Positions 44,756 to 53,035 of a stretch of 64,000 nt of DNA are shown piece after piece. The position numbers and the translations under genes were made by a program. Positions within the stretch are counted from its first letter, which is position 1. Each line of letters opens with the position of its first letter. Origin of the DNA: Sphingobium psychrophilum (GTDB lineage: Bacteria > Pseudomonadota > Alphaproteobacteria > Sphingomonadales > Sphingomonadaceae); contig NZ_JABBFV010000012.1 in the NCBI RefSeq assembly GCF_012927105.1, positions 1-64,000 on the forward strand, in the 5' to 3' direction. The notes beneath the pieces were generated by a model. That model was given only the letters and a program-made list of their open reading frames with translations. It was not told the DNA's origin and ran no database searches.

Positions 44756-45838
44756 TCAGCGCAGGCTGACCCGTCCCCCTGCCTGCCGCTCCAGCCCGCC
44801 CGCCAGTTCCAGTTCCAGCAGCACCGTCTGAACCACCGCAGGTGACAGGCCCGACAGGCGGATCAGTTCGTCGATCGGCACCGACACCGGCCCCAGCAGC
44901 CCGATCACCGCCGCCCGCTCCTGCGCCGCGACATCGCTCGACACCGGCGCGCCGATGAAATCGAAGCTGCCCTGCCGCACCATGCGCGGATCGATGCTGC
45001 CCACCGCCTCCAGCACGTCGGCGGCATTCTGGATCAGGATCGCGCCCTCGCGGATCAACTGATTGCAGCCCTGCGCCCGTGGATCGAGCGGCGATCCCGG
45101 CACCGCCATCACCTCGCGCCCCGCCTCGCCGGCCAACCGCGCGGTAATCAGCGACCCCGACTTGGGCGCCGCCTCCACCACCACTGTTCCCAGCGCGAGT
45201 CCCGCGATGATCCGGTTGCGCGCCGGGAAATGCCGCGCCAGCGGCTGGACGCCGGGCGGATGCTCCGTGACCAGCAGACCGCGCTCCGCCACCTGTGCCT
45301 GCAAATCCCGGTTCTCCGGCGGAAAGGCGATGTCGATCCCGCTGGCGATGACGCCGATCGTCCCGCTCTCGATCGATCCGCGATGCGCCTCGGTATCGAT
45401 GCCGCGCGCCAGCCCCGACACCACCACCGCGCCCCGCTGCCCCAGATCCTGCGCCAATGTGCGTGCAAAGCGGCACGCGGCGGCCGACGCATTGCGCGCG
45501 CCGACCATCGCGATGCACTGGCGGCTCGCTAATGCCGTATCGCCGCGCAGGATCAAGGCTGGCGGCGCACCGTCAAACTGGTCGAGCAGCACAGGATAAT
45601 CGGGATCGCCCATCAGCAGATAGCGCGCGCCCAGCGCCCGGCTCTGCGCAATCTCTTTCTCCACCGCGCCGGCATCGGCCACGCTCGCCTTACCGCCGCC
45701 CCGCGCCGCAAGATCGGGAATGGCGCGCAATGCCTCTGCCGCCGTCCCGAACCGCGCGAGCAATTGCCGATAGCTGACCGGACCAATCCGGGGGGAGCGG
45801 ATGAGCCGCAGCCGGTCGAACCGCTCCCGCTCGCGCAT
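44756..45838 (-). CDS. dprA: DNA-processing protein DprA
   Basis: Binds single-stranded DNA and loads RecA during natural transformation. 360 residues: N-terminal SAM-like helices (IRSPRIGPVSYRQLLARFG), Rossmann core with VGARNAS, VSGLARGIDTEAHRGS and EAAPKSGSLITARLA, and a C-terminal winged-helix domain (DELIRLSGLSPAVVQTVLLE). Its ATG overlaps the plsY stop, so the two are co-transcribed. Presence does not prove competence; no com genes are in the window. Confidence 0.95.
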   Translation of the reverse strand: MRERERFDRLRLIRSPRIGPVSYRQLLARFGTAAEALRAIPDLAARGGGKASVADAGAVEKEIAQSRALGARYLLMGDPDYPVLLDQFDGAPPALILRGDTALASRQCIAMVGARNASAAACRFARTLAQDLGQRGAVVVSGLARGIDTEAHRGSIESGTIGVIASGIDIAFPPENRDLQAQVAERGLLVTEHPPGVQPLARHFPARNRIIAGLALGTVVVEAAPKSGSLITARLAGEAGREVMAVPGSPLDPRAQGCNQLIREGAILIQNAADVLEAVGSIDPRMVRQGSFDFIGAPVSSDVAAQERAAVIGLLGPVSVPIDELIRLSGLSPAVVQTVLLELELAGGLERQAGGRVSLR

Positions 45839-46446
45839 CAGGCGGAAATGCCTTTGGACCCGCCAATCTTGGGTTCGTCACCCTTGGCGAGCCGGGCGAT
45901 ATTCGCCCGATGCCGCCACAGCACGATCAGCGCCAGCGCAAGGGCGACCGGCACCAGGTCGATCCGCCCGAACACCCACATGGCAACCGGCGCACTGACC
46001 GCCGCCGCCATCCCGCCGACCGACGACCATTTCGTCCCGAACAGCGCCGCCAGCCAAACCGCCGCGAACATGCACCCCGCTGGCCAGAACATCGCCGTCA
46101 CCACGCCCATCATCGTCGCCACGCCCTTGCCCCCGGCAAAGCGCAGCCAGACCGGATAGCAATGGCCGATAAACGCCATCGCCCCAGCCATCGGCCCGCC
46201 GCCATCAACCAGCGCCGCGCCGATCAGCACCGCCGCCGCGCCCTTGAGCAGGTCGAGCAGCAACGTCGCCGCCGCCAGCCCCTTGCGCCCGGTGCGCAGC
46301 ACATTGGTCGCGCCGATATTGCCTGACCCGATCTGCCGCAGGTCGCCCGCGCCGGTAAAGCGAGTCAGCAGCAGGCCAAAGGGGATGGAGCCGAGCAGAT
46401 AGCCCAGAACCAGGACGAATGTGGGAAGCAGCCAGGGAGGTGTCAT
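45838..46446 (-). CDS. plsY: Glycerol-3-phosphate acyltransferase PlsY
   Basis: Integral membrane enzyme that acylates glycerol 3-phosphate from acyl-phosphate, the first step of phospholipid synthesis. 202 residues with about five membrane segments; LLGSIPFGLLLTR, GSGNIGATNVLRTG and FAGGKGVATMMG are the conserved cytoplasmic loops. The ATG at 46446 is the normal start (MTPPWLLPTFVLVLGYLLGS). Upstream of dprA, an arrangement often seen in alphaproteobacteria. Confidence 0.95.
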   Translation of the reverse strand: MTPPWLLPTFVLVLGYLLGSIPFGLLLTRFTGAGDLRQIGSGNIGATNVLRTGRKGLAAATLLLDLLKGAAAVLIGAALVDGGGPMAGAMAFIGHCYPVWLRFAGGKGVATMMGVVTAMFWPAGCMFAAVWLAALFGTKWSSVGGMAAAVSAPVAMWVFGRIDLVPVALALALIVLWRHRANIARLAKGDEPKIGGSKGISA

Positions 46447-46551
46447 GAAAATCGCCGATAAATGGTGCGCGCGACCATAGCGTGACAGCCGCGCGGAGCA
46501 ATCCACAACATATGGGTTGCCCCTTCAATTCCATGCTAAACGTCGCAACCC

Positions 46552-47151
46552 ATGCAATATGAATCGGACCTTGTCGCTATCCTTGCAAGCGATGCCGTGC
46601 GGATGAAGGCGCTGGCGGATGTGAGGGCGATGGCGCTGGCGGACGGATGGATCGGCGCAGGTTTTGTTCGCGATGCCGTTTGGGACCAATTGCATGGACG
46701 CGGCTCGCTTCGTCCGGCAGGCGACGTCGATATATTGTGGTTCGACCCTGCCCAATCGGGAGCCGCAATCGACAGGAGCCTGGAAATTGAACTGAAGCAA
46801 CGATGCTCCACGCTCGTCTGGTCAGTCAAGAATCAGTCGCGCATGAACGTGCGAAATGGTGATGCTGCTTATAATTGCGTTGCGGATGCTATGCGACATT
46901 GGCCTGAAACAGCGACGGCCGTTGCCGTGCGGCTTTCAGAAAAGGGCGATCTGGAAATCAACGCGCCTTATGGACTGGATGACCTGTTTGATTTTTGTCT
47001 GGTGCCAACGCCTTATTTCCTCACATCGAAACATCATATTTTCCAGCAACGCTTCCTGCAAAAACAATGGCTGAAACGCTATCCCCAACTTACGCTGCCG
47101 GCCCCGCGCATGTTGACACGTCCGCCGCCTGCCGCGACACAGCGGCTATGA
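46552..47151 (+). CDS. Nucleotidyltransferase family protein (DUF925 type)
   Basis: 199 residues. GAGFVRDAVWDQLHG followed by GDVDILWFD supplies the Asp-x-Asp metal site of a minimal nucleotidyltransferase; APYGLDDLFDFCLVPTPYF is characteristic of the NTP_transf_6/DUF925 family. Function unknown. The composition is less GC-rich than its neighbours. Its stop overlaps the murI ATG, suggesting co-translation. Confidence 0.85.
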   Translation: MQYESDLVAILASDAVRMKALADVRAMALADGWIGAGFVRDAVWDQLHGRGSLRPAGDVDILWFDPAQSGAAIDRSLEIELKQRCSTLVWSVKNQSRMNVRNGDAAYNCVADAMRHWPETATAVAVRLSEKGDLEINAPYGLDDLFDFCLVPTPYFLTSKHHIFQQRFLQKQWLKRYPQLTLPAPRMLTRPPPAATQRL

Positions 47152-47951
47152 CGGTCGCACCTGACGCTCCCATCCTGTTCTTCGATTCAGGCGTCGGGGG
47201 CCTTTCCATCCTCGCCCCGGCGCGCGCTGCGCTCCCCACCGCGCCGATCGTCTATGCCGCCGACAGCGCGGGCTTCCCCTATGGCACCAAGAGCGAGGCG
47301 GAAATCGCCGCACGCGTGCCCGCCCTGCTCGGACGCCTCGTCGAACGCTACCGTCCGCGTCTCGCCGTCATCGCCTGCAACACCGCCTCCACCATTGCGC
47401 TCCAGCATGTCCGCGCCGCGCTCGACATACCCGTCGTCGGCACGGTTCCGGCGATCAAGCCCGCCGCGCTCCTATCCAAAAGCCGCGTCTTCGGCGTCCT
47501 TGGCACCGACGCCACAGTGCGCCAGCCCTATGTCGACCGGCTCGCCGCCGCACATGGCGCCGATTGCACCGTGCTGCGCTATGGCTCGGCCGCTTTGGTG
47601 CAACTGGCCGAAGCCAAGCTGCGCGGCGAGGCGCTCGATCCCGACGTGGCGCGGGATGCGCTGGCGGGCCTGCTCGACCAGCCCGGCGGCGACCAAATGG
47701 ACATGGTGGTCCTGGCCTGCACCCATTTCCCGCTGGTGGAGGCGGAACTCGCCGCCGCCGCCCCGCACCCCATGGGCTTCGTCCATGGCGGCGAGGGCAT
47801 CGCGCGGCGGATCGCATTCCTTACCCAGGGGCAAAAATGGCCCACGACAGCCGCGCCAGGTATCGCGGTGTTCACCCGGATCGACGCAAATGTAGACGCG
47901 CTACGCCCCGCTCTGGCGGGTTATGGCCTCGATCGGCTGGACGCTCTTTAA
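47148..47951 (+). CDS. murI: Glutamate racemase
   Basis: Makes D-glutamate for peptidoglycan. 267 residues: FFDSGVGGLSIL at the start, catalytic Cys77 (IACNTAS) and Cys191 (LACTHFPL), and TVPAIKPAA between. The ATG at 47148 overlaps the preceding stop (ATGA); a longer frame to 46995 is merely the overlap with that gene. A short inverted repeat (GGCCATT/AATGGCC) follows the stop. Confidence 0.95.
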   Translation: MTVAPDAPILFFDSGVGGLSILAPARAALPTAPIVYAADSAGFPYGTKSEAEIAARVPALLGRLVERYRPRLAVIACNTASTIALQHVRAALDIPVVGTVPAIKPAALLSKSRVFGVLGTDATVRQPYVDRLAAAHGADCTVLRYGSAALVQLAEAKLRGEALDPDVARDALAGLLDQPGGDQMDMVVLACTHFPLVEAELAAAAPHPMGFVHGGEGIARRIAFLTQGQKWPTTAAPGIAVFTRIDANVDALRPALAGYGLDRLDAL

Positions 47952-48130
47952 TGAAGGGGTAGGCCATTTGTCCAATGGCCGATCTGTGTGATCGATATAT
48001 TGAGGCACCTATCTGCCTACATTGCGAGCGGTTATCGCTGGTAATGGCGGGGCTGGGTGGTTAAACGCTGCATCGGGCAGAGGAAGGCGCAGCGGCACAA
48101 CCAGCGCGCGGGCAAACGGGAAGAAGCGTA

Positions 48131-49357
48131 GTGAACTACAAACACATCTTTTCGCAGGCGATCGACCGGCTTCATGAAGAAGGCCGCTACCGCGTGTTCA
48201 TCGACATCCTGCGCAATCGCGGGTCTTATCCCAATGCCCGCTGTTTCCACGGCCATAACGGCCCCAAGCCGATCACCGTCTGGTGTTCCAACGACTATCT
48301 CGCCATGGGCCAGCATCCCAAGGTCGTCGCCGCGATGGAAGAGGCGCTGCATGATGTCGGCGCCGGCTCCGGCGGCACCCGCAATATCGGCGGCAACACC
48401 CATTATCATATCGATCTTGAAGGCGAACTGGCCGATCTGCATGGCAAGGAAGCCGCGCTGCTGTTCACGTCAGGCTATGTCTCGAACGAAGCGACGCTCT
48501 CCACCCTCGCCAAGCTGCTGCCCGGCTGCATCATCTTCTCCGACGAACTGAACCATGCCAGCATGATCGCTGGCATCCGCAATTCGGGCTGCGAAAAGCG
48601 CGTCTTCCGCCACAATGACGTCGACCATCTGCGCGAGCTGCTGGCCGCCGAAGACCCCGAAGCGCCCAAACTGATCGCGTTCGAAAGCGTCTATTCGATG
48701 GACGGCGACGTTGCTCCTATCGCGGCGATCTGCGACCTAGCCGACGAATTTAATGCGCTCACCTATCTGGACGAAGTCCATGCCGTCGGCATGTATGGCG
48801 CGCGCGGCGGCGGCATTTCAGAACGCGATGACGTCGCGGACCGCCTCACCATCATCGAAGGGACGCTGGGCAAGGCGTTCGGCGTCATGGGCGGCTATAT
48901 CGCGGCCGACCAGATGATCGTCGATGTGATCCGCAGCTATGCGCCCGGCTTCATCTTCACCACCTCGCTTTCGCCCGTATTGGTCGCGGGCGTCCTGGCC
49001 AGCGTGCGCCACCTCAAGGCATCGAGCGAAGAGCGTGAGGGCCAGCAGGCATCCGCCGCTTTGCTCAAGCACCTGATGGCGGAGGCCGGCCTGCCGGTCA
49101 TGCCGTCGGTCACGCACATCGTCCCGCTGATGGTCGGCGACCCGGTCAAGGCCAAGCGGATCAGCGATATTTTGCTCGCCGAATATGGCGCCTATGTGCA
49201 GCCGATCAACTATCCCACCGTGCCCCGCGGCACGGAGCGGCTGCGCTTCACGCCCGGCCCGGCCCATGACGAAGCGATGATGCGCGCACTGGTGTTGGCG
49301 CTGGCGGAGATCTGGGATCGGCTGGAACTGGAAAAGATCGCGCGCCAAGCCGCTTGA
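48131..49357 (+). CDS. hemA: 5-aminolevulinate synthase
   Basis: Condenses glycine and succinyl-CoA to 5-aminolevulinate, first step of the alphaproteobacterial (C4) haem pathway. 408 residues of fold-type I PLP enzyme: [44 protein letters not shown] and the PLP lysine Lys248 in [16 protein letters not shown] start at 48131 with a weak GGAAG. The 179-base upstream gap shows no clear FNR- or Irr-type site. Succinyl-CoA is also the product of the pathway encoded at 21-29 kb. Confidence 0.96.
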   Translation: MNYKHIFSQAIDRLHEEGRYRVFIDILRNRGSYPNARCFHGHNGPKPITVWCSNDYLAMGQHPKVVAAMEEALHDVGAGSGGTRNIGGNTHYHIDLEGELADLHGKEAALLFTSGYVSNEATLSTLAKLLPGCIIFSDELNHASMIAGIRNSGCEKRVFRHNDVDHLRELLAAEDPEAPKLIAFESVYSMDGDVAPIAAICDLADEFNALTYLDEVHAVGMYGARGGGISERDDVADRLTIIEGTLGKAFGVMGGYIAADQMIVDVIRSYAPGFIFTTSLSPVLVAGVLASVRHLKASSEEREGQQASAALLKHLMAEAGLPVMPSVTHIVPLMVGDPVKAKRISDILLAEYGAYVQPINYPTVPRGTERLRFTPGPAHDEAMMRALVLALAEIWDRLELEKIARQAA

Positions 49358-49371
49358 ATTGCGGCGGGGCG

Positions 49372-49731
49372 TCACCCTGCATCGGCATCGATGATCGCCA
49401 TCAGCCGATCGAGCGGCTGGCCCGGCTTCATTTCCAGCGGCGCATTGGGCGCGCGCGCCGCCAAGGCGCACGGGAGGCCAGTGCCACTGTAGATCACGAA
49501 CGGCACGCCGCGATCGAGCAATTGCAGTGCAACCGGGGTAATATCCCGATCCAGCAGGTTGGCGTCCATTACTGCGCCGGCAACCTTGTTGTCCGCCAGG
49601 ATGGCCAGCGCGTCGGCGACGCTGGCGAATGGCCCCAGCACGATGCCGCCCAACGCCTCGACATCCTCGGCCATCAGCATCGCAATGATCGGCTCGTCCT
49701 CGACGATCAGAATCGACAGTCCAGTGAGCAT
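49372..49731 (-). CDS. Single-domain response regulator
   Basis: 119 residues forming one receiver domain: acidic pocket Glu11-Asp12 (VEDEP), phospho-acceptor Asp56 (VMDANL), Ser/Thr in VIYSGTG and the conserved Lys in LEMKPG. No output domain, so it acts by protein contact, like many alphaproteobacterial stand-alone regulators in general-stress or chemotaxis signalling. Converges with hemA. No kinase adjacent. Confidence 0.9.
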   Translation of the reverse strand: MLTGLSILIVEDEPIIAMLMAEDVEALGGIVLGPFASVADALAILADNKVAGAVMDANLLDRDITPVALQLLDRGVPFVIYSGTGLPCALAARAPNAPLEMKPGQPLDRLMAIIDADAG

Positions 49732-49908
49732 GCGCGCGCCTCAGTAGAGCGGGAGCGCCTGTGTCTCTCAGTCGATGATGCTCGGAACGGGCCAACGATG
49801 AGGAGATAACGACATTAATTCAGGTTAGTTGCAAAATCAGGCCGATCTACCTCCCCCATCCGTCGCATAGTAGTCGCCTCGGCTTGTTCGAAGTGGAGGT
49901 GAAGCTGG

Positions 49909-50568
49909 TCATACCCGCATCACGCCAACGCGCAGGGCATAGCCGCGATAGAGCGACCGGCAACTGGGCAATCCGCCGACCGCCTCCGCCGTCCGCTGCA
50001 CCGCGGGGGCCAGGTCGGCCCGCGGCGACACATGAAATTGCGCCAGCCAGCCGAACAGGGCGCGCTTCCACAGCATCGGCAACTCGTCCTGCTGCCCGAA
50101 ATCCACGATCTCCAGCCTGCCGCCCGGCGCGACGCATCGCGCGGCCTGACGCAACGCCGCCTCCCAATCGGGGATCATCGACAGCGCATAGCTGATGAAC
50201 ACCCGGTCGAACCCCGACCGCCCGAACAGCGCTTGCGGATCGAAGGCGCAGGCGTCCCCCTGCGCCAGCGTCACGCGATCCGCCAGCCCGGCCTTCGCCA
50301 CCCCGGCGCGCGCCGTCTCCAGCATCGCTGCGCTGATATCGACGCCATAGAGGCGCGTGCCCGGCCACGCCCTGCCCACCGCGATCAGATTGCGCCCGGT
50401 GCCGCAGCCAATCTCCAGCACCGCCCCGCCCGGCGGCGGATCGAGATCGGCGATCAGCCCGTCGCGCCCCAGCAGATAATATTTGCGGGTCAGGTCGTAG
50501 ATATGCCGCTGATAGCGATAGACCCCGTCCATCAGCCCGCCATGGTCGTTCGCCTTTTGCGCTGTCAC
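49909..50568 (-). CDS. btaB: Betaine-lipid N-methyltransferase BtaB
   Basis: Adds three methyl groups to diacylglyceryl-homoserine to give the betaine lipid DGTS. 219 residues: SAM-binding VLEIGCGTGRNLIAV, then YGVDISAAMLETA and FISYALSMIPDWEAAL, a Rossmann methyltransferase; YRYQRHIYDLTRKYYLLGRD at the N-terminus is typical of BtaB/Pmt-like enzymes. The ATG overlaps the btaA stop (ATGA). Confidence 0.88.
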   Translation of the reverse strand: MTAQKANDHGGLMDGVYRYQRHIYDLTRKYYLLGRDGLIADLDPPPGGAVLEIGCGTGRNLIAVGRAWPGTRLYGVDISAAMLETARAGVAKAGLADRVTLAQGDACAFDPQALFGRSGFDRVFISYALSMIPDWEAALRQAARCVAPGGRLEIVDFGQQDELPMLWKRALFGWLAQFHVSPRADLAPAVQRTAEAVGGLPSCRSLYRGYALRVGVMRV

Positions 50569-51797
50569 TGGGCCGACTTCAGCACATAGAGATGAACGCC
50601 ACCATAGATCGCCGACCGGTCGCGCCTGCTATAGTCGCGCGACGCCTCGGCCCGATAGTCCCAGCGATCCAGCACATCGCTGGCCACCCGCCCCGGCAAT
50701 AGGCTGGGTTCGCCGGCAGTGCGGAACAGCACGCGCGCGCCGGGCTTGGCCGTCCGTGTGATCTGACCCCAAAGCGCGTTCAACTGCGCATCGTCCATCC
50801 AGTCCTGCGCATCCAGCAGGATATAGCGGTCGCACGACGCCGTCGGCTGGCTGGCGAGGAAATCGGTGAAGTTGATATGCAGCACATCCACGCGGCTCGC
50901 CCGCACCCGCACCGCGTCATGGTTCGCCGCCTGCAAATAGGGCGGCAACGGCCCCTCACCGCCAGCATAGCCACGCCCAAAAGCCTGCACCGCGAAATAA
51001 TTATCCTTCAGGTCGAAATCGCAGGCCAGCTTCTCCAGCCGCGTCTTGAGCACGCTATCCATCCGCGCGTCACCGGCCAGCGCCTCGAACTGGGCGGGCG
51101 GGATGCCCAGGCCGAACAGCGACGCCGGCTGGCTGGTCAGCCAGCGCACGAAACCCTTGTCGAAGATCGGCGCCAGCTCCCGCTCAAAAATCTCGCGCTG
51201 CTCCTCGCGGCTGCGCGCATCCAGCATCCGCTTGGGATTGACGCCATGCAGCCGCGCCAGCAGATGCGCCGCACCGATGAAGCGGCCAAGCAGCCCATGC
51301 TTATAAATGCCGCGCGCGAACCCGCCGATCCGCCGCCGCCCGATCAGATCGCGTCCCTCCCAATAACGCCGCGTCGCCTCGTCCAGCTGCGGCGCCACGA
51401 CATCGCGATAGGCGGCGATATTGGCCTTGTTGTCCGCCTGAGCGAAGAAGCGGTGGAAGGCCGCATGGTCCGGCAGGCTCTGCGCAGCCATCAGCTTCAA
51501 CCGGTTGAGCGCGATGTGCGCGGTATTGAGGTCGACCGCGGTGATCTTCGCCGGATCGGCCGTCAGATAGCTCAGCACATTACAGCCGCCCGACGCGATC
51601 GTCACGACATGGCTGTCGGGCGTGATCGCCAGCGCCTCCATATCCACCGCCGGATCTTCCCAGATCTGGGCATAGACCAGCCCCCGAAAGGCGAAGGTGA
51701 AAGCGCGCTCCAACAGTCCCTGTTTCGACAGATGCCGGTGGCGATGCACGGCGTTGGTGATTTTCTGGTGACCAGTCTGGTCCGCTGTCGCTGCCAT
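50565..51797 (-). CDS. btaA: SAM:diacylglycerol 3-amino-3-carboxypropyltransferase BtaA
   Basis: Transfers the homoserine moiety from S-adenosylmethionine to diacylglycerol, first step to DGTS. 410 residues of the DUF3419 family: FRGLVYAQIWEDPAVDMEAL near the N-terminus, SAM pocket TIASGGCNVLSYL and VDLNTAHIALNRLKL, and SCDRYILLDAQDWM late. The ATG at 51797 follows AGGAG by 9 bases. A tandem Pho-box-like array lies about 50 bases upstream. BtaAB replace phospholipids under phosphate limitation in other alphaproteobacteria. Confidence 0.92.
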   Translation of the reverse strand: MAATADQTGHQKITNAVHRHRHLSKQGLLERAFTFAFRGLVYAQIWEDPAVDMEALAITPDSHVVTIASGGCNVLSYLTADPAKITAVDLNTAHIALNRLKLMAAQSLPDHAAFHRFFAQADNKANIAAYRDVVAPQLDEATRRYWEGRDLIGRRRIGGFARGIYKHGLLGRFIGAAHLLARLHGVNPKRMLDARSREEQREIFERELAPIFDKGFVRWLTSQPASLFGLGIPPAQFEALAGDARMDSVLKTRLEKLACDFDLKDNYFAVQAFGRGYAGGEGPLPPYLQAANHDAVRVRASRVDVLHINFTDFLASQPTASCDRYILLDAQDWMDDAQLNALWGQITRTAKPGARVLFRTAGEPSLLPGRVASDVLDRWDYRAEASRDYSRRDRSAIYGGVHLYVLKSAQ

Positions 51798-51846
51798 GGT
51801 GCGCACTCCTGCTGCCGGGTCGTTCCGGCGCGCTTAGGGCAATGGC

Positions 51847-51886
51847 ATGTCGCGCGCATGACGGCCGGGTTACGCCATGATGACGG
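51847..51886 (-). promoter_or_regulatory. Tandem Pho-box-like array upstream of btaA
   Basis: On the minus strand four 7-mers follow each other with exact 4-base spacers: CCGTCAT (51880-51886), GCGTAAC (51869-51875), CCGTCAT (51858-51864) and GCGACAT (51847-51853). PhoB sites are 7-mers near CTGTCAT with 11-base periodicity, so this is two adjacent 22-base Pho boxes. A CTAAGC element about 10 bases downstream could be the -10. Predicts phosphate-starvation induction of btaAB. Confidence 0.6.
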
Positions 51887-51941
51887 TCTTTAGGGAAGCC
51901 GCCTTGCGGAACCGCAACGCCCTCTCCCATCTTTTGCATTC

Positions 51942-52934
51942 ATGGCCCATTGGATCGAACCCCACCCGACCGGCATCTATGTCCGTCCCGCCGATGCCTG
52001 GATCGATCCGTCGCTGCCGCAGGAACGGGCACTGGTGACCCATGGCCATGCCGATCATGCCCGCGGCGGCCATGGCCATGTCTGGGCAACCCGCGAAACA
52101 CTGGCGATCATGGGGCTGCGCTACGGCACCGCCAGCGGCACCGCGGTCGGCTATGGCGAAGAAGTGCGCATGGGCGGCGTCACCATCCGCTACGTCCCCG
52201 CCGGTCATGTGCTCGGATCGGCGCAGATCGTGCTGGAACATGCCGGCGAGCGAGTGGTGGTGACGGGCGATTACAAGCGCCGCCCCGACCCGACCTGCAA
52301 GCCCTTCGAGCCTGTCCCCTGCGACATATTCGTGACCGAAGCGACCTTTGGCCTGCCCGTCTTCCGCCACCCCGACACTGGCAGCGAGATGGACCGCCTG
52401 CTCGCCGCGCTCCACGCCAACCCGGACCGCTGCGTGCTGGTCGGTGCCTATGCGCTGGGCAAGGCGCAGCGCGTCATTTGCGAACTGCGTGCGCGCGGCC
52501 ATCATGACCCCATCTACATCCATGGCGCGATGGAGCGGATGTGCGCCCTCTATGAAGAGTTCGGCGTCGCCATGGGCGAACTGCGCCCGGCGACCGGCGT
52601 CGCGGCGAAGGACATGCGCGGCCACATCATCGTCTCGCCCCCCTCCGCGCTCAACGACCGCTGGAGCCGCCGCCTGCCCGATCCGATCACCGCCATGGCG
52701 TCGGGCTGGATGCGTGTGCGCCAGCGCGCGCGGCAGAAGAATGTCGAACTGCCGCTGGTCATTTCCGACCATGCCGATTGGGACGAACTGACCGACACGA
52801 TACGCGAAGTCGCGCCGACCGAAACCTGGATCACCCATGGGCGCGAGGAAGCCCTGCTCCACTGGTGCATGACCCACCAGATCCGCGCGCGGGCGCTTGC
52901 CATGGTGGGACGCGAAGATGAGGATGAAGGGTGA
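51942..52934 (+). CDS. Ligase-associated DNA exonuclease (metallo-beta-lactamase fold)
   Basis: 330 residues of the MBL/beta-CASP nuclease superfamily: HGHADHARG with His34, His36, Asp38 and His39 as metal ligands, then VPAGHVLGSAQIVLEHAG, GDYKRRPDP and late SDHADW and THGREEALLHW. This is the Exo component typically found with an ATP-dependent ligase, an Lhr-type helicase and a phosphoesterase in a bacterial DNA-repair set. Here the ligase follows after a repeat, but the helicase and phosphoesterase are absent from the window. Confidence 0.92.
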   Translation: MAHWIEPHPTGIYVRPADAWIDPSLPQERALVTHGHADHARGGHGHVWATRETLAIMGLRYGTASGTAVGYGEEVRMGGVTIRYVPAGHVLGSAQIVLEHAGERVVVTGDYKRRPDPTCKPFEPVPCDIFVTEATFGLPVFRHPDTGSEMDRLLAALHANPDRCVLVGAYALGKAQRVICELRARGHHDPIYIHGAMERMCALYEEFGVAMGELRPATGVAAKDMRGHIIVSPPSALNDRWSRRLPDPITAMASGWMRVRQRARQKNVELPLVISDHADWDELTDTIREVAPTETWITHGREEALLHWCMTHQIRARALAMVGREDEDEG

Positions 52935-52952
52935 TGGATAAACGCACAGCAT

Positions 52953-53026
52953 CCGTTCGTTTCGAGCGCAGTCGAGAAACGCTGGAGCAGCCCTATCCGC
53001 TTCTCGACTGCGGTCGAAGCGAACGG
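52953..53026. repeat. Inverted intergenic repeat (CCGTTCGTTTCGAGCG type), copy 3
   Basis: CCGTTCGTTTCGAGCGCAGT on the left and CGGTCGAAGCGAACGG on the right are inverted arms; inner pairing is GTCGAGAAAC/TTCTCGAC. Located between the exonuclease and ligase genes, so it would be within their common transcript. Confidence 0.8.
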
Positions 53027-53035
53027 AGATAGGTC

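Noticed and set aside
47961..47979. Inverted repeat GGCCATT...AATGGCC after murI as a terminator
   Set aside because: Only a 7-bp stem and no following T-run; too weak to call.
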